In this document: positions 17,608-27,095 of the stretch, piece by piece
Numbering within the stretch: position 1 is the first letter of the stretch
How the letters are laid out: each line of letters opens with the position of its first letter
NCBI RefSeq assembly: GCF_037890695.1
Contig: NZ_CP149571.1
Span: 3,254,001 to 3,318,000 of the forward strand
Source of the DNA: Aeromonas jandaei
GTDB taxonomy: Bacteria; Pseudomonadota; Gammaproteobacteria; Enterobacterales; Aeromonadaceae
Length of the DNA stretch: 64,000 nucleotides
Direction of reading: 5' to 3'
Notes under the pieces: model-generated
What the model was told of the DNA's origin: nothing
Seen by the model: the letters and a program-made list of their open reading frames with translations, nothing else
Databases searched by the model: none
Position numbers and translations under genes: made by a program

Positions 17608-19647
17608 TTATTGCACAATCTGGCTGGATAACAACACCTGCAACATCTGCTTTTGATGCTCAGCTATCTCATCCTCCAGCCAGCGACCCTTCTTTTTCAT
17701 AAGCCTGATCATTGCGAGCAACTTGAGGCTATCAATCTGGTTGTTGGCAAGGCTCGCTTCAAAGTGCTCCTGCTTCTGTTGAGGCTGGAAGTTACTCAAG
17801 CGCGAGTTCTTGCTGTGGCTGATAAGGCAAAGGTTGCCAAACGAATGGAGTGACTTATCCAAAACCTTGTGCACTTTATGAATAGGGTGCTGAGGGGCAA
17901 AATGCTCCACTGAACTGCGAAACGTGAACTCAAAAGAATAGGCCACTTTGTCACGATTTCGGTCCCGTACCCACAGCAGGTAGTCGAGAAAATTGAAGAC
18001 AAAGTTGTTCTCGATATGACCGAAGCGAAGTTTGGATGTAATCACCTCGTGCCAGCTCTCATCCACATTGATGGAGGGCAACAGGGCGTTATCTAGGTAG
18101 AGCATCTGATAATAGGAAGCCCCTTCACTCGGCGCCAAAAAGCGCTGGAAGACAAAGCGGCGAGCCTGACTTTCCAGATAGGACAGATAAGCCCCGGCCT
18201 CCACCGGTTGATCAGGGTGACAATTGTCGAACAGATATCGCAGTGCACCATTCAGCCAATGTTTGTAAACCAGGGTCGGGGTCGACACATGAAATGCCGA
18301 CAGCAACATCAGAATCTGACGGTTGACGCCGGCAAAGCCATCTTCGTGCTTACCAAAGGTATTGGGGTAGCTGGCGCTCTCCTCGTGCCAACGTAGCCGT
18401 TTTAGACTCCAGCCATCTTTGCCACCAGCAAACTCACGCTTGATGATGAACTGATCAAACAGATACTTGCTCTTTAACAGGCCATAGATAAAACGCTGAA
18501 CTGCCGCTACTGGATCCGGTTGTCTTATCACTCGCAGCTCAAACTGATCAACCAGTTGTTTATCATCAAGCGGCACCCCCTCCGTATCACCCGGGTCGCG
18601 GCTAACGAGTCGCAGCACATGGAGCAAGAAGTTGGAGAAGTTGATGACGCTGTTAAAGCGCTCGGAGCCTGCACTCTCCTCCTCCACCGTCTGCTCTCCA
18701 TCGAGCTTGTCATCCTGCAAAATGGCCAACAAGTTGCGCCCCTGGCTACCGGCAGCGGCCCCGTTTTTATCGGCAGTGTCGGCCGTGTTAGGGGACCCTA
18801 GCAGATCAAGCAGATGGGCAAAATCACGGGGCACAAACTGGCCCCAGTCGCTCTCACCAAACAGACGGTGACGCTCTTGCGGGGTAAAGCCGTACTGGAT
18901 ATAGCGCTCCATATTGGCGCAGGTATCCCATACCCGGGTCAGTGCATAAATGCTTTGGCGGCAAGTCTCCTCCTCGGGTATCTTCTCGTTTAGCACAGCC
19001 ATCAGCTTCGCCTTGATCACCTCATGCTTTTCCAGCTGTTCACCGCGATTGTTCATCGCCTCAAAGTAGTGGTTGAGGTCGATATGCTCAGGCACTTCGA
19101 CACGCGTGATCTGCACATGATCAAAGAGATAATTGCAAAAGTCGCAAAGCTCGAGCCCTTTCTGACGCAAAAGCTCCGGTAGTTTCTCTCCGATGAGCTT
19201 GAACCCATTGATCAGCCCTTCGTTAACGTCATCTCCCACTATTTGATGTGGGGAAACTCCCTTCCATAAGCGCTCGAAGGTATGACTCGATACCGGGCGG
19301 CTTTCGAATGAGAGGTTGATAGCGCTATACCAGCTCATATCCACCGCATCTTTCGCTCGATGTTTGAGCCAATTAGCCAGCAGAGAGAGCGTAGTAAAGC
19401 GCTGCTGACCATCGATCACTTCGAAACTACCGTCGCCTCGGGCAAATACCACCAACGTGCCGATGTAGTAGGGCTGGTGTTTATCTTCGCTGTTTCGCTT
19501 ACCCTGATAATCCAGCACATCCTGCAGCAGCTGGGTGATCTCTCCCTCTCCCCAAGCGTAGTTGCGCTGGTACATGGGCACCAGATAGCGGGCGCGATCT
19601 TCAAGCAGTGCACGAATGGAAAAGAGGTGGACGCCTGCATCACTCAT
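17608..19647 (-). CDS. DUF262-DUF1524 protein, GmrSD-like nuclease candidate
   Basis: The 679-residue protein has an N-terminal DUF262 (ParB/Srx-like) domain with [14 protein letters not shown] (about 24-37) and [13 protein letters not shown] (about 76-88), and a C-terminal HNH-type DUF1524 region with EHFAPQHP (about 578) and [18 protein letters not shown] (about 603-620). In GmrSD-type systems DUF262 hydrolyses nucleotides and DUF1524 cuts modified phage DNA. Its start overlaps the stop of the upstream DUF262 gene by eight bases, so the two are co-translated. The ATG follows GGGAGATGAAATATT. Activity against phage is inferred, not shown. Confidence 0.85.
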   Translation of the reverse strand: MSDAGVHLFSIRALLEDRARYLVPMYQRNYAWGEGEITQLLQDVLDYQGKRNSEDKHQPYYIGTLVVFARGDGSFEVIDGQQRFTTLSLLANWLKHRAKDAVDMSWYSAINLSFESRPVSSHTFERLWKGVSPHQIVGDDVNEGLINGFKLIGEKLPELLRQKGLELCDFCNYLFDHVQITRVEVPEHIDLNHYFEAMNNRGEQLEKHEVIKAKLMAVLNEKIPEEETCRQSIYALTRVWDTCANMERYIQYGFTPQERHRLFGESDWGQFVPRDFAHLLDLLGSPNTADTADKNGAAAGSQGRNLLAILQDDKLDGEQTVEEESAGSERFNSVINFSNFLLHVLRLVSRDPGDTEGVPLDDKQLVDQFELRVIRQPDPVAAVQRFIYGLLKSKYLFDQFIIKREFAGGKDGWSLKRLRWHEESASYPNTFGKHEDGFAGVNRQILMLLSAFHVSTPTLVYKHWLNGALRYLFDNCHPDQPVEAGAYLSYLESQARRFVFQRFLAPSEGASYYQMLYLDNALLPSINVDESWHEVITSKLRFGHIENNFVFNFLDYLLWVRDRNRDKVAYSFEFTFRSSVEHFAPQHPIHKVHKVLDKSLHSFGNLCLISHSKNSRLSNFQPQQKQEHFEASLANNQIDSLKLLAMIRLMKKKGRWLEDEIAEHQKQMLQVLLSSQIVQ

Positions 19648-21133
19648 AATATTTCATCTCCCGAAACAGCCCGACCAGCTCATCTTCGGCGCCATTGCGA
19701 TTGTTCTTGTTCTCTCGGCTGCTCATGCTAGGTAAAGGGAAGCCGTGCAAGTCTCCCGGCAGGCGGGCATCACGAATGGCACGGATCAGATTGTGCTCCA
19801 GCACGTAGTTATCCATGGTCGCCAGTTGCACCACCTGCTGGCGAATGCGGCAGCGATAGGCCCAGATAAAGCTCTTCTCGATGGCCAGTGATAGCCCCTG
19901 GCTGCCGAATTTGTCGATATAGAAGATCAGGGCACAGTCGAACATAGCCCGCACATAACGATCCCCGGTGCGGTGGCGGCGCTCGTAGCTGGCCAGGGTC
20001 GAGAGCACTTTGCTGGCCATCGGTGTCAGCGTTTCGCCAAGCAGGGTGGCAGATTGCGTCTTGCCGGAATCAGACTCCTCGGCCACGATGGCGGCCACCC
20101 GCGTCTGGTAGTACTCGGCCATCTCGAAAAAGCGCCGGCCATTGATGATCATCTGGTCGAGATGAAAGGGAAACGTCATGCGCTGGCCATCTATCTTGCG
20201 CTGATACTGGCCGTTGTACTCATCGACAAAATGGTGGGCGATGCGCAGCGACTCCACGTAGGGGAAGTGCCCCACCCGATCTAGGTTGACCCCCTTGAAG
20301 AGAGCCACCTCCCCCTTGCCAAAGTAGCGAGCCGACTTGCCCTCGGCCCACTGGCGTACCCGATAGAGATAGAGGGCGAACAGATTGGCCAGATCGTCGC
20401 TTGGCAGACGCTCCCAATGGGCAACTGCTTCGGCCTTGAGGTTGGCCTCATGTTCGGCAAACTCGCGCAGGTGAAATGCCTTGAGCAGATCGTGGGGGGC
20501 CAGATCGCGCCCCCGGGCATTTTGCGAATCGAAGAACTGGAACGCCTCCGAGATATCCTGCAGCACAAAACAGACCACCTGACAGCGGTTGAGCAGAAAG
20601 TCGATTTGTTGCTCGTCAAACTCAGGGCGGGCCACCAGCCGACGCAACTCCAGATAGTTGCGTCTGAGGTTGTACTCCGAATCCCGGCTTGGGAAGCGCT
20701 GGCGCTGCATAAATTCATCGACAGGCCCCCGCAAGGCCAGCAATTGCTCACGCAGATCCTGACGTTGGAAGCGGGTAGTCTTTTCTTTGCCACTGCGACT
20801 TTCGCCATCCAGCACCTCGATCAGCGCCTTGACGGCCAACATCAGGGTCAGGGTACGTTGCTGACCATCGACGATATCAAGAATCTCGCGCCTCTCCTTA
20901 TCAGTGTGCCGATGAAACACCACTGAGCCCAGCCGGTAGGCGCTCTTGTCAGAATATGCAATGGCATCACCAAAAAGAGCAGAAATCCTGCTCTGATGTG
21001 CGGCAAGATCGCTAAAGAGATCCGAGATATTCTTGGCACCCCAGCGGTACGGTCGCTGATAGTTTGGGATGGCAAGTTGGGGAATGGCCAGCAACTGGCG
21101 TACCGACCGCACCTGATTATGAATGCTCTCCAT
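19640..21133 (-). CDS. DUF262-only protein, partner of the GmrSD-like gene
   Basis: About 497 residues with a DUF262 core: [19 protein letters not shown] near residue 25 and [16 protein letters not shown] near residue 85 (DGQQR being the nucleotide-site motif). I see no HNH/DUF1524 motif in its C-terminal half, which is rich in helices and ends in a charged tail. The start at 21133 has AGGAGG four bases upstream; a GTG 14 codons further up has no ribosome site. The gene overlaps the nuclease-bearing partner by eight bases. Two different DUF262 proteins in one operon suggest a hetero-complex with a sensor and a nuclease subunit. Confidence 0.82.
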   Translation of the reverse strand: MESIHNQVRSVRQLLAIPQLAIPNYQRPYRWGAKNISDLFSDLAAHQSRISALFGDAIAYSDKSAYRLGSVVFHRHTDKERREILDIVDGQQRTLTLMLAVKALIEVLDGESRSGKEKTTRFQRQDLREQLLALRGPVDEFMQRQRFPSRDSEYNLRRNYLELRRLVARPEFDEQQIDFLLNRCQVVCFVLQDISEAFQFFDSQNARGRDLAPHDLLKAFHLREFAEHEANLKAEAVAHWERLPSDDLANLFALYLYRVRQWAEGKSARYFGKGEVALFKGVNLDRVGHFPYVESLRIAHHFVDEYNGQYQRKIDGQRMTFPFHLDQMIINGRRFFEMAEYYQTRVAAIVAEESDSGKTQSATLLGETLTPMASKVLSTLASYERRHRTGDRYVRAMFDCALIFYIDKFGSQGLSLAIEKSFIWAYRCRIRQQVVQLATMDNYVLEHNLIRAIRDARLPGDLHGFPLPSMSSRENKNNRNGAEDELVGLFREMKYYE

Positions 21134-21418
21134 CATGCCTCCTGCGGTAGGCAGATGCAGCCGGTCAACAACCACTGCATCACCCCCTGTTTCAGGAGGG
21201 AGGAGTAGAGTTCGTTCTTCTTGATAGCCATGAGTCAGGTATTCCGATAAGAGTCAGTTTGCGCCAAGGGCGCAGGGAAAACGAAAAGAGGCAGAGATTC
21301 ACAACCTTACCGGTTGCGGTGCCAAATATTGCCGACGAGTTTACCCACTTGGCCCTGTTGCAACCATGCCCGATATCACATCAGAGGGTGATGCGCCGAC
21401 CGTTTGCTGCAAAAGCCA

Positions 21419-21865
21419 TCATTTGCCTTCAAGCAAGGCTGGCGGTGTACTCTCGCCACGGCATTTGAGTTGCCCCAGCGCGTTGGTTCGGCAGACGGTG
21501 CCATCAGAGGCACGCAGGTTACCGAGACTATCCTCACGCCACGTCACCCGTTCGCCGGTTTTGGCATTGCTGCCACGCACATGGCCCAGTGCGTCTTTGC
21601 GGTAGGTGGTGCCATCGCTGCCCTTGAGGTTGCCCAACGGATCGGTGCGCCAGGTGATACCGGTACCCGAGTCTTTGATGTTGCCCAGTGCATCCTCACG
21701 CAGAGTGCCCTGTTTGCCATCATCACACTGGTAGATAGTGTTGCCCAGCGCATTCTCCCGATAGGTGCAGTCTGCGGCAAACACGATTTGCGGCGTTAGG
21801 CCCAGCAACAGAGCGATCAGTGACAACAGGCGTGTCGCTAACCAAAAGCCGGGTTGGTTACTCAT
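21419..21865 (-). CDS. Secreted protein with DALGNL-type repeats
   Basis: A 148-residue protein with a signal peptide (FWLATRLLSLIALLLGL, then FAADC). The mature part consists of about six repeats of 18-22 residues built around (E/D)(D/N)(A/P/S)LGN or LG(H/Q), each followed by a short Ser-Asp-Gly-Thr type turn. Two or three cysteines lie near the ends. The pattern recalls small periplasmic or lipoprotein-like repeat proteins of gammaproteobacteria; function unknown. The ATG at 21865 is preceded by GAGGGG with seven bases spacing. It is not obviously linked to its neighbours. Confidence 0.7.
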   Translation of the reverse strand: MSNQPGFWLATRLLSLIALLLGLTPQIVFAADCTYRENALGNTIYQCDDGKQGTLREDALGNIKDSGTGITWRTDPLGNLKGSDGTTYRKDALGHVRGSNAKTGERVTWREDSLGNLRASDGTVCRTNALGQLKCRGESTPPALLEGK

Positions 21866-22055
21866 CGCATATCCCCTCTGAGGTGAACTCGGCTGACTAT
21901 ACCGGGCCAGCCGCACAGCTTCGATACTGGGGTTTTGCACATGTCGTGTTTTCAGGCGGATACAACTTTGACTCTAAAGAGTGTGAACAAGGAGCTCACT
22001 GCAATAATTTGAGCCGTGTTACTCTAGGCCAAATGGAACTTGCCTGAGGGATATC

Positions 22056-22259
22056 ATGCCGATACAACCACCCCCTTCTACTTATCGCTGCCCAACATGT
22101 GGCTGGCACAAGACGGTTGTACCCAAGAGCGATGTTATGGTACGTGGCCACACCTGGTTTGAGGCCTGTCCCGAGTGCCACCATGCCCCACTGGAACAAT
22201 CGTCGGCCACCATGGTGGAGCTAGCCATTGCAACGCTGAAGGGTGTCATCCGCAAGTAG
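22056..22259 (+). CDS. Small zinc-ribbon protein
   Basis: A 67-residue protein with two CxxC pairs, YRCPTCGW (about residues 10-17) and ACPECHHA (about 37-44), forming a likely zinc ribbon, then a short helix. GAGGGAT precedes the ATG with good spacing. Proteins of this size and form often bind nucleic acid or act as assembly factors, but no function can be given. It precedes the HEPN gene on the same strand by about 120 bases. Confidence 0.6.
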   Translation: MPIQPPPSTYRCPTCGWHKTVVPKSDVMVRGHTWFEACPECHHAPLEQSSATMVELAIATLKGVIRK

Positions 22260-22379
22260 CCGCTGCTATCGCCACATTGCTATTCCAGCCAGTTCTTCAT
22301 CAACCTGATGATCAAGCTGCAGGACAGAGAGTCTGGTTATCAAAGCTGGCTATTCATCTGATTGAGAAGGAAATCGTCG

Positions 22380-23036
22380 TTGAATTTTGAACAGTTGAAA
22401 AACCGTCACCGGACGCTGCGTGAACACGCTCCCAGCAACCTCAACCTACGAGTTCATCGTGCATTAAGCTGGCTGCAACGCGCCGAAATGGCCGAGGATG
22501 AAGATGGCCGCTTTATCTTTCTTTGGATTGCGTTCAATGCGGCCTATGCCACTGAAATCGATGACGATCGTCGCCTCTCGGAACAGGAGACCTTCAAAGG
22601 CTTTCTGGAGAAACTGTGTGACCTAGATGAGCATAAGCAGATCGAGCAACTCGTCTGGCAAGAATTCTCTGGCAGTATCCGCATGCTGCTGGACACCCCG
22701 TTTGTGCTGCAAGGCTTCTGGGATTATCACAGCGGCAAAATAAGCGAAGCTCAGTGGAAGGAGCGGCTGGCACAAGGTAAGAAGATGGCAACCCAGGCCC
22801 TCGCCAGCAGCAACACCCCACAGTTGCTGGGCGTGGTGTTTAACCGCCTCTATACCCTGCGCAACCAGTTAATTCATGGCGGTGCGACCTGGAACAGCTC
22901 GGTCAATCGCAAACAACTGAAGGATTGCGCCAACCTGCTCGGCAAACTGGTGCCGGTGATCATCGAGTTGATGATGGCCCATCCCGATACCCTGTGGGGA
23001 GATGCCTGCTATCCGGTGGTTGAGCTGGCTGGTTAA
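22380..23036 (+). CDS. HEPN-domain protein (Apea-like)
   Basis: A 218-residue helical protein with the HEPN signature RNQLIHGG near residue 170 (R-x4-H), preceded by a segment (FIFLWIAFNAAYATEI) typical of Apea-like HEPN proteins. HEPN proteins with this motif are often RNases in toxin-antitoxin, abortive infection or CRISPR-linked systems. There is no adjacent nucleotidyltransferase. I chose TTG at 22380, nine bases after AAGGA; a TTG six codons upstream is possible. It converges on the unknown gene at 23075, leaving only 38 bases between them. Confidence 0.72.
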   Translation: MNFEQLKNRHRTLREHAPSNLNLRVHRALSWLQRAEMAEDEDGRFIFLWIAFNAAYATEIDDDRRLSEQETFKGFLEKLCDLDEHKQIEQLVWQEFSGSIRMLLDTPFVLQGFWDYHSGKISEAQWKERLAQGKKMATQALASSNTPQLLGVVFNRLYTLRNQLIHGGATWNSSVNRKQLKDCANLLGKLVPVIIELMMAHPDTLWGDACYPVVELAG

Positions 23037-23074
23037 TCAGTCGCAAGATGGCGGGCTGCGATGGCCCCTCGGCT

Positions 23075-23713
23075 TCAATCCGTCCGATCTGACAGATAGA
23101 AAGCCCCGGTTAACAGACCATAGACCAACCGCACCCGCTCATCCCTGCCCAGCAGCACACCGAGTAGCACTTCGCCGCTTGCCAAATCGTCACCATGCCA
23201 GAAGCACCAGAGGGCTGCCTCCACTACATCCAGCCAGCTGGCATGGCCCAGCTGATTGCGTGACTTGCGCCGCCAGCTGCCGCGCACCACGGCGCCGCTA
23301 TTCGGAGATGTGGCTGCCAGCGCCCGCTGCTCCATGACGCTTACCGTTAGTCCATCCAGCTTGGCCTGGCGACTGCCACGCACTCCTCGCAGCAATTTGT
23401 CGAGTAGCAGCGCCAACAGACGAAACGCATCCTGATCTTCAAAGCAGGCATCCTCCCCCAGCAAATCAGCAGCACCGACCATCAGTTGCTCACGCCCCAG
23501 ATAGATGGGCTGTGACGTGCAATCCAGCCTATGTTGTTCGACATGGATAGCCAATGCCACCACCACCGCCAGTGGTGAAGTCTCACCCTCTTGGTGACAC
23601 GTGCCTTTGGCAAGCAGAACGGTCAGCTCCCTAGCTCGCTCGGCTGGCAGTAGGCAATATATCCCCTTGATCAGGGGCATGGCCGCCTGACCTGATAACA
23701 GACTTGAGTTCAT
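23075..23713 (-). CDS. Unknown protein, second gene of the DUF4258-like operon
   Basis: A 212-residue protein I cannot assign to a family. It has an N-terminal hydrophobic/charged region, a middle part with GREQLMVGAADLLGED and a conserved-looking C-terminus (LLGRDERVRLVYGLLTGAFY). The same C-terminus occurs as a decayed remnant at 11885-11982, so the family was present twice in this island. The ATG has GAGG four bases upstream and follows the DUF4258-like stop by six bases, so the two are one operon. Toxin partner, immunity protein or phage-derived gene are all possible. Confidence 0.6.
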   Translation of the reverse strand: MNSSLLSGQAAMPLIKGIYCLLPAERARELTVLLAKGTCHQEGETSPLAVVVALAIHVEQHRLDCTSQPIYLGREQLMVGAADLLGEDACFEDQDAFRLLALLLDKLLRGVRGSRQAKLDGLTVSVMEQRALAATSPNSGAVVRGSWRRKSRNQLGHASWLDVVEAALWCFWHGDDLASGEVLLGVLLGRDERVRLVYGLLTGAFYLSDRTD

Positions 23714-23719
23714 AGCGCC

Positions 23720-24010
23720 TCAGTGACGATCGCGTTTGAAGTGGGTGGTTTTATGACCGACGGTGACAATCTCACCGCCTTGCAGTACCAGATAGTGAAC
23801 GCGCAGCCGCTGGCAGCATTCCGCTGGCACTCCGTACTCGGCTTGCAGCATCGTCACGCCTTTGCGATCGAGATAAACCAGTTCGCGTCCCTGGTGATAA
23901 GAAGAACGTCCGATGCTCAGCAGCAGCTCTACCAGCTCGGGAGCAATACCGCGCTGCTGCATCCGGCACGCGGCGTGATGGCTGTACGCACTATCCAGCT
24001 TCCCGTTCAT
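23720..24010 (-). CDS. DUF4258-like small protein
   Basis: A 96-residue protein starting SAYSHHAACRMQQRGIAPEL, which matches the H-x3-R-Mxx-RGI pattern at the start of DUF4258 proteins, with a strand-rich C-terminus ending in HKTTHFKRDRH. DUF4258 has a RelE/BrnT-like size and fold expectation, so a toxin-like RNase is conceivable. The ATG at 24010 is preceded by AAAGGGGAA. It is transcribed divergently from the WYL regulator, with an inverted-repeat candidate operator in between, and is co-transcribed with the unknown gene downstream. Confidence 0.6.
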   Translation of the reverse strand: MNGKLDSAYSHHAACRMQQRGIAPELVELLLSIGRSSYHQGRELVYLDRKGVTMLQAEYGVPAECCQRLRVHYLVLQGGEIVTVGHKTTHFKRDRH

Positions 24011-24050
24011 GGCATTCCCCTTTGGCGCTCATTTCGATGGACTCATTATA

Positions 24051-24084
24051 TGTAGCCTGTATACTCATGCCGATACTGGTTACA
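24051..24084. promoter_or_regulatory. Candidate operator of the WYL regulator
   Basis: TGTAGCC (24051) and GGTTACA (24078) form an inverted repeat with one mismatch and 20 bases between, placed between the divergent DUF4258-like and WYL genes. BrxR/CapW-type regulators bind inverted repeats in this position. Binding is inferred. Confidence 0.45.
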
Positions 24085-24110
24085 TAAACATGTCGCATTT
24101 TGGAGCACGT

Positions 24111-25019
24111 ATGGCACCCAAAGAGCTCACCTGGGATCAAACCCTTCGTTTTCGTCTGCTGGAGATCGTCTTGCAGTGGGAGGGACGGCTGACCACCAAC
24201 CATCTGATGACCGCCTTCAATATCGGCCGCCAACAGGCGTCGCGGGATATCAACCACTACCTGACCCACTACTCACCGGAAGGGCTGGTCTATGACAGAA
24301 GCCTGAAGGGATACAAACCCACAGAGCACTTTGTCCCGCGCTTTAGTGAGGGAAAAGTGGATGAGTACCTGATGCTGCTACACCGTGAAAAGCAGCACCA
24401 GCGCCAACATGAAGCGGGCCTGTTGACACTGCCGCTGATGGATCTGCGCTACGGCCACATCGAGATCCTGGATGTGCCAAACCGCCATATCGACCCGAAA
24501 ATCGTGCGTGGTTTGGTGCAGGCGGCCCGTGGCCAATTGCGGGTCGATGTCGATTACGTATCCCTCAGTTCAGAGGAGCAGAGTGGCCGCAATATCGTGC
24601 CCCACACTCTGGTCTATGACGGAATCCGCTGGCACGTACGCGCCTACTGCGAGAAGAAGGGGGAATATCTGGACTTTGTGATGAGTCGTTTTCGCGGCGA
24701 ACCGGATCTGCTGGATGCCTCCCCTCACGGCCGGGATCAAGATCTGGAGTGGAACACCCAAGTGACCGCTGTAGTCGTTCCGAATCAAAGCCTCAGCGAG
24801 GGACAGCAGGCCATCATTGCCAGAGACTATACCATGACAGGGGACCAACTGTTGATTAACCAGCGCATCCCTTTGATGCACTACGCATTGGAGCGGATGC
24901 AGGTGAGCTATAACGGTGAACACCAACAACATCCCTTGCTCTACCCGCTGGTACTGGCCAACCGGGAGGAACTCATCGAGCAAGGCTGTACCTTCAAGCT
25001 CAAAAATATAGATTGTTAA
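24111..25019 (+). CDS. WYL-domain transcriptional regulator, BrxR/CapW-like
   Basis: A 302-residue protein with an N-terminal winged helix (LTTNHLMTAFNIGRQQASRD), a WYL domain (IVPHTLVYDGIRWHVRAYCE, about residues 163-182) and a C-terminal extension. This layout fits the BrxR/CapW regulators that control BREX, CBASS and other defence loci. I chose the ATG at 24111, with GGAG five bases upstream; an ATG at 24090 is the alternative. It is divergent from the DUF4258-like operon and convergent with the patatin operon. Which neighbour it controls is not settled by sequence. Confidence 0.82.
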   Translation: MAPKELTWDQTLRFRLLEIVLQWEGRLTTNHLMTAFNIGRQQASRDINHYLTHYSPEGLVYDRSLKGYKPTEHFVPRFSEGKVDEYLMLLHREKQHQRQHEAGLLTLPLMDLRYGHIEILDVPNRHIDPKIVRGLVQAARGQLRVDVDYVSLSSEEQSGRNIVPHTLVYDGIRWHVRAYCEKKGEYLDFVMSRFRGEPDLLDASPHGRDQDLEWNTQVTAVVVPNQSLSEGQQAIIARDYTMTGDQLLINQRIPLMHYALERMQVSYNGEHQQHPLLYPLVLANREELIEQGCTFKLKNIDC

Positions 25020-25026
25020 CCACGAC

Positions 25027-25051
25027 AAAAAAGAGAGGCATGACGCCTCTC
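25027..25051 (-). terminator. Terminator of the crfC-rdcB-patatin operon
   Basis: Stem GAGAGGC/GCCTCTC (25033-25039 with 25045-25051); on the minus strand it is followed by six T. It lies about 70 bases beyond the patatin stop codon. Confidence 0.75.
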
Positions 25052-25122
25052 ACATTTACAGTCTTAATATCGCAGGACTATGACCCAATTTACCTGAGTT
25101 CAAAAATATTAATTTTTTTCGT

Positions 25123-26193
25123 TTACTTCAACCTATCCATAGCGTTTTTTAGCGCCATATCAGTTTGAATATTCCTGTCTTGGCTGTCTGAAACGATCAC
25201 TTCCGAAGTACGAAGTGCCTGTCGAGCTTGAAGAGGTTTCTGGATTCGCCCTATTACACTCATTGTGTCATGGTAGCCCTGCTCAATCCATGAACCGATA
25301 TGCTGGGCAGTAAAGCCAAGTAGATCCTTTCCACCTCCAAATAAACCATCATGACGTTTTAAGGATCTTTGTGGGCGAATCTCCAACACAGTAGTGTCTG
25401 AGATATTGTGGCGATCCCACGGCGAGCCATCGCTCAGGTGGGTGACAATCACCATATTGCAACCAGCGTCAATCAAAGGTTTTACTGGTGTGTTGCCCTG
25501 CATTGTATGCCAGCCTCCCATTCCACCATCACTGTAAAGCACACCATTAATCTCACGTGATTTAAACAATAAGGGTAACGCGGCAGAGGCTAGCAACGCC
25601 TCTTTCTGTTTATTGACAGGTAAACTTTGTACGTGATGGAACTCCGAAATACGAGTCGCTCCGATCCCAAATTCTGCGGCTATGCACTTAAGGATATCTG
25701 TCATGCCACCTTCAGTGGGATATAAGGAAACGTACAGTGGCAACCCTGAGGATAAAGCATCTATATCCAGATAGCTGTTCATCAAATCGATCAGCGGCTG
25801 GTCTGAAAGCAGTGAGTCATTTTGCGGCCCTACCGCACCGGTTGCCAATGCTGCGCAACGGAGTGCCTCACATATAATACCTCCCGCTTTACTCAGTACT
25901 GGTGTACCGAACCCCAAGCCAAACTGTGTAAGCAGTGAAAGATAGACAGATTTGTTGATCGCTAGCACCTTGCTACTGCCAAGATGCGACCAAATAGCCG
26001 CCATCCTTTCTGCAGCCTGTGCCAAGGTCGGTGAAGAAGCCAAAATCGCACCATTGAGCGCACCAATACTGGCACCGGCAACAACATGAACTTCTGTGCC
26101 AGATTCAGCTAAAGCTCTGACAACACCCACTTCATAAGCGCCGATGGCTCCGCCGCCGGAAAGCGCAAGCCCAACTTTCATCGGCTGCTCCAT
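25123..26193 (-). CDS. Patatin-like phospholipase, third gene of the dynamin operon
   Basis: A 356-residue protein with the complete patatin catalytic set: oxyanion loop LSGGGAIGAYEVG (about residues 11-23), nucleophile elbow GASIG (about 40-44) and the catalytic Asp in SDGGMGGW (about 221). Patatins hydrolyse acyl chains from phospholipids; in bacteria they act as effectors in some CBASS and other defence systems, or in lipid turnover. No signal peptide, so it acts on the inner leaflet or cytosolic lipid. The ATG at 26193 has AAGGAG five bases upstream and overlaps the preceding gene by 16 bases, so translation is coupled to the RdcB-like protein. Confidence 0.88.
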   Translation of the reverse strand: MEQPMKVGLALSGGGAIGAYEVGVVRALAESGTEVHVVAGASIGALNGAILASSPTLAQAAERMAAIWSHLGSSKVLAINKSVYLSLLTQFGLGFGTPVLSKAGGIICEALRCAALATGAVGPQNDSLLSDQPLIDLMNSYLDIDALSSGLPLYVSLYPTEGGMTDILKCIAAEFGIGATRISEFHHVQSLPVNKQKEALLASAALPLLFKSREINGVLYSDGGMGGWHTMQGNTPVKPLIDAGCNMVIVTHLSDGSPWDRHNISDTTVLEIRPQRSLKRHDGLFGGGKDLLGFTAQHIGSWIEQGYHDTMSVIGRIQKPLQARQALRTSEVIVSDSQDRNIQTDMALKNAMDRLK

Positions 26194-27095
26194 ACTAACT
26201 CCTTACTGAAGATTTCATTGACCATAGCCTCTGCAATACGCTCTGCAGAACACAACCTTGGCATACGTATAGGCAGAGCATCGTATTTCTGTGTAGTGGA
26301 CCAGATGATCGGATGAATATCTGGATTACACCAATCAGCTAACCAGTTAACGGCGGAAAACCAGTCACTATGTTGTTCATGATCACCCGACCAAGCCAGC
26401 CAACTACGCGTGTCATGACGCGACCATGACTGGCTGTTATGGTCGTCAGCAAGCTGAACCAGTGCTCGGTTTTTGAGAATATCCAACAACTGCTTTGCCT
26501 GCTGCGGTTCACCATTGCGGATCACTTCACCAAATGCCCCCCAACGCAGTTCTTCTAGGGCAACATAGCAACGCCCGGCCAACGGTAGGAGCGAATATCG
26601 ACCGGCTTGCCAAGTAGAAAATATTTGTTCAAGATGCAGTTGGCCACGTTGCAGTCGATCGACACTACGGAGCTGCAGTTCCAGATGATTGAGTTGTTGA
26701 TTAACTTGCGTCGCCAACATGTTCAATTGTTCACGCGTGTCTGCGGAATAGTGCGCAATAGCAGCAGTATCCTGGATCAATGAAGTGACTCTATCATTCA
26801 CCTGCGCAAGCGCATAATTAGTAGTGGCAAGTGATGACGTTAACTCTGTAAGCCAATTGAGAGATGACTCCACACCATCTAACAACGAAGCATTGATGGC
26901 TTGTTGCCGCTGAGATGATCGTCCGCTAAATCCTTCTTTAATACGCCGGAAAAATGATCGATCCGTTTGTTGACGCACATGGTCGTGAACTACATCTATC
27001 CCGTTGGCGAAGTCAACGATAAATTTCTCCGGCAAGCATGCCATGATTTGACATGCCTCGCTCTTAGGAAACGTTTTAGGAAATATTGTGTTCAC
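26178..27095 (-). CDS. RdcB/YjcZ-like protein
   Basis: A 305-residue protein resembling E. coli YjcZ (RdcB) over its length, with shared stretches recalled as INASLLDGVESSLNWLTELT, IAHYSADTREQL and AGRCYVALEELRWGAFGE. The middle (about residues 90-180) looks like a coiled coil. In E. coli yjcZ lies beside the dynamin-like crfC/yjdA; the family has been called a diguanylate cyclase regulator. The start is GTG at 27095, overlapping the CrfC-like stop (GTGA), with GGAG eight bases upstream. The same gene pair is kept here and extended by a patatin. Exact biochemical role unknown. Confidence 0.82.
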   Translation of the reverse strand: MNTIFPKTFPKSEACQIMACLPEKFIVDFANGIDVVHDHVRQQTDRSFFRRIKEGFSGRSSQRQQAINASLLDGVESSLNWLTELTSSLATTNYALAQVNDRVTSLIQDTAAIAHYSADTREQLNMLATQVNQQLNHLELQLRSVDRLQRGQLHLEQIFSTWQAGRYSLLPLAGRCYVALEELRWGAFGEVIRNGEPQQAKQLLDILKNRALVQLADDHNSQSWSRHDTRSWLAWSGDHEQHSDWFSAVNWLADWCNPDIHPIIWSTTQKYDALPIRMPRLCSAERIAEAMVNEIFSKELVWSSR

